Positions 36,270 to 42,462 of a stretch of 42,462 bases of DNA are shown here, in pieces. A model generated the notes under the pieces. The model searched no databases. It was not told the DNA's origin and was given only the letters and a program-made list of their open reading frames with translations. Origin of the DNA: Streptococcus cristatus (GTDB lineage: Bacteria > Bacillota > Bacilli > Lactobacillales > Streptococcaceae); assembly GCF_003943515.1 (NCBI RefSeq), contig NZ_RJPT01000002.1, forward strand, positions 91,734 to 134,195. The letters run 5' to 3'. The first letter of the stretch is position 1. Every line of letters starts with the position of its first letter. Both the position numbers and the translations under genes were made by a program.

Positions 36270-36298
36270 ATTTTACTGGATTTTACTCTAAATTGCAA
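36270..36298 (-). promoter_or_regulatory. Promoter of the metalloprotease gene
   Basis: On the minus strand TTGCAA (36293-36298), 17 bp, TAAAAT (36270-36275), about 37 bp before the ATG. No terminator is seen between the upstream lipid-type operon and this promoter, so read-through is possible. Confidence 0.6.
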
Positions 36299-36403
36299 TC
36301 CCTTAGCCTTATAAAATACTTTTCTTTCAGCTGTCGAAAAGGTCTCCATTTTAGCGAAAAGCAAAAAGCAGATTCCCTGGGAGAGAACCTACTGTGTTAT
36401 AGA

Positions 36404-37480
36404 TCATCCAAGCCCCAATTCCAACTCAAAGAGACCATACTCATGCTTGTCTCCTTGCAATTCTGCTGCATAGTGGCGCGTGACAGTATTTTGGTGAATC
36501 AGGGCGCCGATAGCCGAGGCTTGCCGCTTCTGCGCTTCTTTAAAAATCGGATAGGCCAAGGCAGAGCCCAACCCCAAGAATTGCTCATCTACTCCTAGAT
36601 ACATAATTGTATAACGTTTGGGAAAACGCTTGGTCCAAAAAAGCTTGGCTATATTAAGAGGAGTCAGTTTTTGATAAACCAGAGAACCATAGTCCGGCAT
36701 GGCAATCAGAAAACCAGCTAGCTTGCCCTCTTTATAGGCCAGCTTAACCATAGAAAAATCAAGAATGTACTGGTATTTCTGAAAAATCTGACTGAACTGC
36801 TGACTGGAAATTGATCGATAAATCGGAAAATCTTGATAGAGGCGATTGAGGAGCTCAAAAACCTGCAACGAAGCTTCTTCCCACTCCTGCTTCTTTGGAG
36901 AGCAAATAGTGAATCCCGCTTCTTCAAAAGGCTCAAAACGATGAGCTAGCTTGTCCTGATGAATTTGATTGCTGACCTTGGGATAAAAATTGGACAGGTA
37001 GCGTTCCTTGAGCTCAAAACCTGCAGCCTGCCACAGCTGGGGATAATAGGCTGGATTATGAGGTTCCCCAGTAAAAGGGAGCTCCTCTGTTCCAGTCAGT
37101 TGCATTCGATAGCCCAGCCAAAAACTTGCCTGTACGGGACCGATAATCCTGCTAGCTCCGAGACTGCGGGCAAATCCAGCTAAATGCTCGATAAAAGCAG
37201 ATGCAATCTGCTGGTCATTGATCGACTCGAAAAATCCCAAGTAAGCAGCCTCATCATCTGAATAAAAGGTCAGAAGTCCGCGAATACAAGGCTGACTGTC
37301 CACATAGCCAATAAAAGCATAGGTTTCTAGGTCAGAACTCAGCGGGTGATTGCCCTCAATCAAAGCTAATTCTTCCTCTTCCGACTGCATAAGGTGGTCA
37401 GGCTGGTAAATATGCTTGGGCAGGGCTAGAAAATCGTTCAGCTCTGCAGTATTTGGTTTGACTGGTTTAATTTCCAGCAT
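36404..37480 (-). CDS. GNAT-fold acyltransferase-like protein
   Basis: A 358-aa protein with a GNAT-type fold: the segment GPVQASFWLGYR followed by EPHNPAYYPQLW and GF..K.RYLSNFY recalls the YghO-like family, and the C-terminal half (YLGVDEQFLGLGSALAYPIFKEA) resembles an acetyl-CoA-binding motif A. Acyl donor and acceptor are unknown. The start follows AAGGAGG at 6 nt and overlaps the dikinase-like gene by 14 bp; a longer frame reading into that gene lacks a ribosome site. It is the last gene of the lipid-type operon, so it may N- or O-acylate the pathway product. Confidence 0.78.
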   Translation of the reverse strand: MLEIKPVKPNTAELNDFLALPKHIYQPDHLMQSEEEELALIEGNHPLSSDLETYAFIGYVDSQPCIRGLLTFYSDDEAAYLGFFESINDQQIASAFIEHLAGFARSLGASRIIGPVQASFWLGYRMQLTGTEELPFTGEPHNPAYYPQLWQAAGFELKERYLSNFYPKVSNQIHQDKLAHRFEPFEEAGFTICSPKKQEWEEASLQVFELLNRLYQDFPIYRSISSQQFSQIFQKYQYILDFSMVKLAYKEGKLAGFLIAMPDYGSLVYQKLTPLNIAKLFWTKRFPKRYTIMYLGVDEQFLGLGSALAYPIFKEAQKRQASAIGALIHQNTVTRHYAAELQGDKHEYGLFELELGLG

Positions 37481-39950
37481 GGTCTTCCTCCTTGAACAGT
37501 CGAATCTTGCCAGTAAGGCCATCCATCTCAATCCAGTCGCCGTTTTGCAAGTGACTGCAGGCGCCTCTGACATTGACAATGGAAGGAATACCTAACTCGC
37601 GGGAAATAATGGCCGTGTGCGAGAGCAAAGACCCCTGCTCAGCAATGACACCCTTGGCTTGGGTCAGAAGATAGACCCAGCCCGGATCGGTCATCTTGGT
37701 CACGATAATCCGGTCCTGAGCAGACTCAATCTCCTGCACATCTTCCACGGCCAAAACCTGAGCCTTGACGCAGCCAGGTGAGCAGCCAATCCCTTGTAAG
37801 GCTTGATTGCTCGTGTTATGACTGCTGGTACGGTTTTGCGGTTTCAGGTATTTCTCAAAGACCTGTCCAGCAAAAACATAGCGACTAAAGGTTGGTAGCT
37901 CCTTATCCGCCTCCATCTTTTCTCGACGCTCGGCTATCAAGCCATTAACATCTCTGGGCGTTCTGGTCAGCTCAAACAATTCTTCCTTTGTCAGGTAAAA
38001 AACATCGTCAGGCGTAGCCAGCTGCCCTTGCTCGGCTAATTGCTGCCCCAAAGTTCGGAAAATCTGCCGCATCATGCCATAGATCCGTGTGCGGTTTAAG
38101 CGGGAGCTTTCCCGATATTTAACACCCGTCATGGCTCGCTGGCGAAGAAAATTCGCCCACCAGCCTGATTTTTGCACCTCTTCTTCAAGTTTCTGAGGAG
38201 CCAACCTCTTCTCCTCTTGCTGGCACATTTGCAGAAGGAGCTTGAGCAGACGCTCTGGGTGCGTTCGGAAGGTTGGAGTTTCTAACTTCAACTCTTCCGG
38301 AGCCCGATCACCAAATTCATGGATAAAATGGACTATTCCTTGGACCAAAGGATGCTGGCGACTTAGAAAAACTGCTGAGCTCTCAGTTTCCATAGCCCGT
38401 CTAATCTCTGCATTTTCTTCTGCTTTCAGCTGAGCTGTTAAAGCCTGCAGAGCCAAGGCTGGCCGCATACTTTCAATCTGCTCAATTCCTGCAATCTCAG
38501 CCTGAACGGCCCCACCGCGACGCGACTTCTTCAAGAGTCCAGTGTAGACAAAGGCATAGAGGTCATTGACCAGCGTAATGTCCCAGTGAGCCAGAATATC
38601 CTCTTTTAGCTTGCTGACCAAGGCAATCAAGGTCTCTGCATCTGAGTCGGGAGAAAAGTTCTCTTCATATTCTAGCTGAATCTGGGCGAACTGCTCTTCC
38701 AATTGCCGCATTTGCTTAGGTGCCGTCCAAAACTCTCGAATAATGCGGAGCATGATTTGCAGGCGTTTGAAAGCAGATAGGTGCACCGGCATCTGAGGTA
38801 CCTCTGTCTCTCTCACTCCCAGCATATCCTGCCAGATAGGAATGATTTTCTTTGAAAAAGGCAGAAGCTGCAAGAGCTGATACCAGCTCTGAATCTGGTA
38901 ATAGACTCGGCTATTGACCGGCTGCAGCATATTTTGAAAAGTGGCTTCATAGGCAGCCAACTCAGGGGCATCCTTGCCAACCAAGCGCTGGGCCAAACTT
39001 CGAAAAATACTGGCATAGGCCTCTTGAATAAAGCTAATAGTCAGAAGACTGGAAACGCCCGGATAGCTCTCGACAACGTTACTGTTATCCAGAATAATCT
39101 GCGGTCCCTCTGGCAAGGTGGTAATAGGACGTGCCTGCAAGAGATAGAGTTGGCCATTGGCGAAGGTAAACTCCATATCCATATAAGGTCCGAAAAGCTG
39201 ACTCACCTGACTAGCCAAGGATTGTAAGTCCTCGAGTTGTTCCTGTGATAAGTCTGGTGAATCCTCCGTCTGCTCTGTATAAAAGAGCTGGTCCTTGGGA
39301 TGAAGAGTCACCATGGTTGTAGGAATTTTATCCTCAACAACCTTATTGCCCAAGCCCCGACCGATGACAATGATGTGCTCGTTCAGAATGCCCTTGGGAT
39401 TAGCTGTGAAGTAAATCCCAGACAAGTCTCCCTCCTGCATATCCTGAACAAGGCAAATCATCTGTGCATGCTTCAACGATAGCCCCTGCTCAAACAGATA
39501 ACTAAGAGCTGACTCCTGATAAAGAGAAAGTAAGGTCGCTTGGATGGCTTCTTTAAGTCCCTCTGGCTTCACATTGAGCTGACTCTCAAACTGACCGGCA
39601 AAGGATGAAGCCTTCCCATCCTCAATGGTAGCTGATGAGCGGACTGCAAAGCAACAGTCTGTCTGAGAAAACTCTTGATGAATCCAGTTTTCTGCTGCCG
39701 TCAGATCTTCTTGACTAAACTGCTCTCTGGCCCAGTCCTGCAGCTGCTGGCTGAGCTGGGACAAGTCCAACTCTCCAGACCGATAGGCTGCTTCCATCCG
39801 CTCCAAGTCAACAGAGCTTGCAGATGTTTGAAAAAAGTCAAAAGCAAACACAGCAAAGTCAGGAACCGGCAAACCAGCAGCCTGCATTTTCAGCAAATGA
39901 TAGGCCTTGCCTCCAACCTGGTCAAGCCCTGTCTGCTTGATTCTTTTCAT
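37467..39950 (-). CDS. PEP-synthase/rifampicin-phosphotransferase-like dikinase
   Basis: An 827-aa protein in three parts: an N-terminal PPDK/PEP-synthase ATP-grasp domain (about residues 1-285, with VGGKAYHL, FAVRSSATIEDG and SFAGQFES); a long helical middle (about 290-720); and a C-terminal swivelling phosphohistidine domain with GSLLSHTAIISREL (His778). It lacks the PEP/pyruvate barrel of true PEP synthase. This is the layout of rifampicin phosphotransferase, which splits ATP into AMP and Pi and moves the beta phosphate to a hydroxyl of a small molecule held by the middle domain. The start is TGATG, one base overlapping the UbiA stop. Inference: it phosphorylates an intermediate of the surrounding pathway. 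Antibiotic inactivation is the alternative. Confidence 0.8.
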   Translation of the reverse strand: MKRIKQTGLDQVGGKAYHLLKMQAAGLPVPDFAVFAFDFFQTSASSVDLERMEAAYRSGELDLSQLSQQLQDWAREQFSQEDLTAAENWIHQEFSQTDCCFAVRSSATIEDGKASSFAGQFESQLNVKPEGLKEAIQATLLSLYQESALSYLFEQGLSLKHAQMICLVQDMQEGDLSGIYFTANPKGILNEHIIVIGRGLGNKVVEDKIPTTMVTLHPKDQLFYTEQTEDSPDLSQEQLEDLQSLASQVSQLFGPYMDMEFTFANGQLYLLQARPITTLPEGPQIILDNSNVVESYPGVSSLLTISFIQEAYASIFRSLAQRLVGKDAPELAAYEATFQNMLQPVNSRVYYQIQSWYQLLQLLPFSKKIIPIWQDMLGVRETEVPQMPVHLSAFKRLQIMLRIIREFWTAPKQMRQLEEQFAQIQLEYEENFSPDSDAETLIALVSKLKEDILAHWDITLVNDLYAFVYTGLLKKSRRGGAVQAEIAGIEQIESMRPALALQALTAQLKAEENAEIRRAMETESSAVFLSRQHPLVQGIVHFIHEFGDRAPEELKLETPTFRTHPERLLKLLLQMCQQEEKRLAPQKLEEEVQKSGWWANFLRQRAMTGVKYRESSRLNRTRIYGMMRQIFRTLGQQLAEQGQLATPDDVFYLTKEELFELTRTPRDVNGLIAERREKMEADKELPTFSRYVFAGQVFEKYLKPQNRTSSHNTSNQALQGIGCSPGCVKAQVLAVEDVQEIESAQDRIIVTKMTDPGWVYLLTQAKGVIAEQGSLLSHTAIISRELGIPSIVNVRGACSHLQNGDWIEMDGLTGKIRLFKEEDHAGN

Positions 39951-40849
39951 CAAAGTACCCCCATCAAGAGATAAACAGCAACGGACAGAACCATGGTCGT
40001 CTCCGTGATATAGGTATAGCGCTCCACCCGCTCCCGGATATTAAAGCGAGTCGGATCCTTGATAAACTGCTCAAACTGGACAGTCATCCAGATCACATTC
40101 AGCACCAAGACTACCACTCCGACATGGGAAATATTCCAGAGGAGAACAAAATTGGTCAAGATATCCAGCAGAGTCACCACTTCGATAAAGCGAGTGGCTT
40201 TTTTGTAACCAAAAAGCATCGAATAAGTCACATACTCGGTCTCGTCTTTTGGCGCCCGAATCTTGCGGCAGACTTCCCAGATCAGACTTGGGAAATACAT
40301 GGTAAAGGCCAGCAAGACAGTCGGCAGGGACAAGAGAGGCAGATTGTACTTGTAGCAGACAAAGGAGATAGTATAGAGATTCAAAATCATCATGACCGGA
40401 TTATGGGTCACTAGAGCCAGTGGCAGAGAATTTTGAATCTTGTCACGCTTAAAGAACCAGAAAGACATGAGGGTTCCGTAGATATAGAGAAAGAGGAACC
40501 AGCCGATATTGTTCATAAAGAGGACATTGAGGAGTACAGACACAGCTACGATAAAGCTGAGGGCAACAGCCAAGTCCTTCTTTTTTACTCGTCCTGATGG
40601 CAGAGCCCGATGAGGAAAGAGCCGTCTGTCGGTTTCGTAGTCCTTGAAATCATCTGCAATTCGCAGAATCATCAGAAAGACAAAAATCGTAAAAATTCCA
40701 ATTAACTCCTGATGATCAAAGTGAAAGGTAGTCACTCCGTCATTGAGCAATAGCACAAAGTAAATCTCAAAAAACATGATGGCAGCCACAAAAAAGCGCG
40801 GCAGCAAAGGGAACATTTCCTTATAATAAACAGCTAATCGTTTAAACAT
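39950..40849 (-). CDS. UbiA-family prenyltransferase
   Basis: A 299-aa membrane protein with about eight to nine helices. The first Asp-rich motif is DDFKDYETD (residues 66-74), followed by RRLFPHRALPSG, the usual NDxxDxxxD context; the second conserved loop is EVCRKIRAPKDE with TYS just after. UbiA enzymes attach polyprenyl groups to aromatic or other acceptors using Mg-bound diphosphate. Streptococci generally do not make menaquinone, and no quinone genes are near, so the acceptor is probably unconventional. GGAG lies 7 nt before ATG, and the start overlaps the Psd gene by 16 bp. Confidence 0.87.
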   Translation of the reverse strand: MFKRLAVYYKEMFPLLPRFFVAAIMFFEIYFVLLLNDGVTTFHFDHQELIGIFTIFVFLMILRIADDFKDYETDRRLFPHRALPSGRVKKKDLAVALSFIVAVSVLLNVLFMNNIGWFLFLYIYGTLMSFWFFKRDKIQNSLPLALVTHNPVMMILNLYTISFVCYKYNLPLLSLPTVLLAFTMYFPSLIWEVCRKIRAPKDETEYVTYSMLFGYKKATRFIEVVTLLDILTNFVLLWNISHVGVVVLVLNVIWMTVQFEQFIKDPTRFNIRERVERYTYITETTMVLSVAVYLLMGVL

Positions 40850-41706
40850 AGCTTTTCTCCAATCTTTTCACCCATTTGAATTTGGGTTTCTATTCCGAGG
40901 TCTGAGTAAGTCAGGATATCCTGATCCAAGCGAATCGTGCCTGCTGGATAGAGGACAAGAATGGTTGAGCCACCCAGACCAAAGCAACCCTTCTCCTGTC
41001 CCCTGACCAAACGGTTCTGACTGTGATTGTATATTTTTCCGACCAAGAGAGCCCCTACTTCCATCTGCAGGACAGGTCCTAGGTCGGTATCTAAAAGACA
41101 GTATTCTCTTTTATTTTCCTTGTAAATCAAGCGTCGCTTCTGGGCTACCTGTCTGACCGTATGCAGGCGGCCTTTGATTTTTCGACTTTGGGTAATTCTG
41201 CCGGATTCAGCTGCCAGATAGCGGTGCAGGTCTTCCACTCCCAAGCGATATACTAGCGCTGTTCCGCCACTAAACAGTTGAGCTAATTCTTCATCCAACA
41301 GCAAGTCAGCTAGCCTGTATGTCTGACCCTTTATCGTCAGCTGTAAGTCCTGACTGATGGTAAAAACCTCTAACTTAGCATCCGCAACGGCCAGCACCTG
41401 ACTGTCAGGACAGATTGGACGCAGTTCTGGCTTGATTTTTCGCTGGAAAAAAGCGGCAAAGCTAGGATAGGGGCCATCTTCATAGTCAGCCAGATTCAGC
41501 TGATAATTTTTCACAAAAGTTGCTATTTTCTTGCGAGAAAAAGGAGTGTAGTCTTTCAAAGTCAGAAGATAAGACAGGCTAGGTCGGGTCAAGATAGGCA
41601 ATAAGAAGCGGCCCCAAGCAGTACCATAAAGCTTGTCTAACAGACTCGACTTGTATTCTGTCGGTTCCACTACTTGGCCAGTCCTTCTCTGATAGACCTT
41701 AACCAT
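40834..41706 (-). CDS. psd: Phosphatidylserine decarboxylase (Psd)
   Basis: A 290-aa pro-enzyme. Conserved blocks: FAAFFQRKIKPELRP, then an ADAKLE segment where DG is usual (GxADG replaced by ADAK), VEDLHRYLAAESG, the KENKREY and MEVGALLVGKIYN blocks, and the self-cleavage site GLGGST with Ser247 predicted to become the pyruvoyl group. The enzyme would convert phosphatidylserine to phosphatidylethanolamine in the membrane. The ATG overlaps the PS-synthase stop by 8 bp (ATGGTTAA). Next to a PS synthase, a PE pathway is the straightforward reading; a related amine lipid or non-lipid acid is possible. Confidence 0.85.
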   Translation of the reverse strand: MVKVYQRRTGQVVEPTEYKSSLLDKLYGTAWGRFLLPILTRPSLSYLLTLKDYTPFSRKKIATFVKNYQLNLADYEDGPYPSFAAFFQRKIKPELRPICPDSQVLAVADAKLEVFTISQDLQLTIKGQTYRLADLLLDEELAQLFSGGTALVYRLGVEDLHRYLAAESGRITQSRKIKGRLHTVRQVAQKRRLIYKENKREYCLLDTDLGPVLQMEVGALLVGKIYNHSQNRLVRGQEKGCFGLGGSTILVLYPAGTIRLDQDILTYSDLGIETQIQMGEKIGEKLCLND

Positions 41707-42331
41707 GGGGCAGAACCCCCAGACCAATCAGACTTGCAACAGCTAGAATCGCAAAGATTAGATAGGCCAGCTTATTCGGCTTGGGAATACGGCAGTTGTA
41801 GACAAATAGGAAGGTAAGCAAAAGAGACAAGCCCAGCCAGACCCAAGCAAAGAGAGCAGGCGCCAGCCATTGACAGACCAGATAGGTCAGAGGGAAAAAG
41901 AGGGCGCTGTAAGTCACGGGCAAGCCGATAAAATAGGCCCCAGATCCTTCATCATGCTTGGCCAAGCGGTTAAAATGCGCCAAGCGCGTGACGGCTGCTA
42001 AGACATAGAGGACAGCTAAGATGATATTGGCCGCTCCCAAGGGCAGCTGAGTCATGAGCAGCACAACCGGGAGAGCCGCAAAGCTAATCATGTCGCAGAG
42101 GGAATCAATCTCAATGCCGAAGCGCTTCTGACTTTCAGTCCGCTTCATCCGCCGCGCCACCACACCGTCAAAAAGGTCACAGATACCACTAACGATAAAG
42201 GCCATCATGGCCAGACGCAGCTGGGACTGAATGATGGCATAAACTGCCAACAGTGCAAAGGCAGCGCCCATATAGGTCAGGATAACAGATTTGTCGTATT
42301 CACCAATAAACAAAGGTTCATTCTTCTTCAT
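41699..42331 (-). CDS. pssA: CDP-alcohol phosphatidyltransferase, phosphatidylserine-synthase type
   Basis: A 210-aa membrane enzyme with about six helices. The family motif is seen as DLFDGVVAR (about residues 52-60), then after an 11-residue gap GIEIDSLCD; the gap is usually eight, but the longer RTExxKRFGI form occurs in Firmicute PS synthases. SLCDMISFAALP and YFIGLPVTYSAL also fit PS synthase better than PG-phosphate or cardiolipin synthases. It would make phosphatidylserine from CDP-diacylglycerol and serine. It overlaps the preceding gene by 14 bp and psd by 8 bp. The immediate Psd neighbour strongly supports the call. Confidence 0.83.
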   Translation of the reverse strand: MKKNEPLFIGEYDKSVILTYMGAAFALLAVYAIIQSQLRLAMMAFIVSGICDLFDGVVARRMKRTESQKRFGIEIDSLCDMISFAALPVVLLMTQLPLGAANIILAVLYVLAAVTRLAHFNRLAKHDEGSGAYFIGLPVTYSALFFPLTYLVCQWLAPALFAWVWLGLSLLLTFLFVYNCRIPKPNKLAYLIFAILAVASLIGLGVLPHG

Positions 42332-42462
42332 GAATTCTTATTTCTCCTCTTCTTCCATCTAAAGTAACCAGCATGCCAGTTTCTAGCAGCTGAGTTGCAT
42401 TCTTAGCGCAGACCAGAGCTGGAATCCCGCATTCCCGAGCGACAATGGAGGCATGGCAGAGA
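42318..42462 (-). CDS. C-terminal end of a PEP-utilising (phosphohistidine) domain protein, cut by the window edge
   Basis: The frame ends at TGA 42318 and gives 47 residues beginning LCHASIVARECGIPALV and finishing with VTLDGRRGEIRI. This is the conserved end of the swivelling His domain (His in CHASIVARE); the same domain closes the 827-aa protein downstream. The remainder lies outside, so it may be a second dikinase-like enzyme or a stand-alone His domain. It is the upstream member of the pssA-psd-ubiA operon by a 14-bp overlap. Confidence 0.8.
   Translation of the reverse strand, partial: LCHASIVARECGIPALVCAKNATQLLETGMLVTLDGRRGEIRIHEEE

Overview
The window looks like chromosome of an oral streptococcus of the mitis/sanguinis type. 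It carries a pyruvate oxidase (spxB) with CcpA-like sites, a pneumococcus-type copY-cupA-copA copper operon, a ScaR/SloR/PsaR-type Mn regulator whose metal ligands sit at the positions known for ScaR, and a giant M26-family surface zinc metalloprotease with an N-terminal LPKTG. Promoters are canonical TTGACA/TATAAT with strong Shine-Dalgarno sites. Species cannot be fixed from sequence alone.

Layout. (1) 1-7241, minus: a type I restriction-modification operon hsdR-hsdM-hsdS, followed by two AT-rich genes (277 aa soluble protein, then 137 aa four-helix membrane protein) whose order, sizes and some motifs match phage lambda RexA/RexB, then a terminator. (2) 7242-9373: a gene-poor stretch with an ORF remnant and a perfect hairpin, an AI-2E family transporter and a small membrane protein. 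(3) 9499-16548: a PabB-PabC fusion, then an ABC exporter and a two-component system enclosed by two 178-bp inverted copies of a structured repeat, then a 6-phospho-beta-glucosidase. (4) 16776-22421, minus: SemiSWEET, spxB, and the cop operon with two cop boxes. (5) 22497-27995: an SGNH hydrolase/HAD phosphatase/unknown 362-aa operon, the Mn regulator, a MarR-EVE operon and a nucleotidyltransferase. (6) 28080-36233, minus: the 2717-aa metalloprotease with 25 full 18-aa repeats and four tandem G5 domains. (7) 36404 to the right edge, minus: a tightly overlapping operon, [PEP-utilising His-domain protein, cut by the edge] - CDP-alcohol phosphatidyltransferase (PS synthase type) - PS decarboxylase - UbiA-type prenyltransferase - dikinase-like protein with rifampicin-phosphotransferase architecture - GNAT-like acyltransferase.

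Two regions stand out. The RexAB-like pair behind hsdRMS suggests a layered phage-defence island: restriction first, a membrane-depolarising abortive response second. The right-hand operon looks like an unusual lipid or lipid-linked pathway: making phosphatidylserine/ethanolamine and prenyl transfer are not standard streptococcal traits, and two dikinase-type proteins bracket the pathway. Neither assignment was tested by a database search; both rest on motifs, gene order and remembered family features.

I saw no rRNA, tRNA, CRISPR array or transposase gene.
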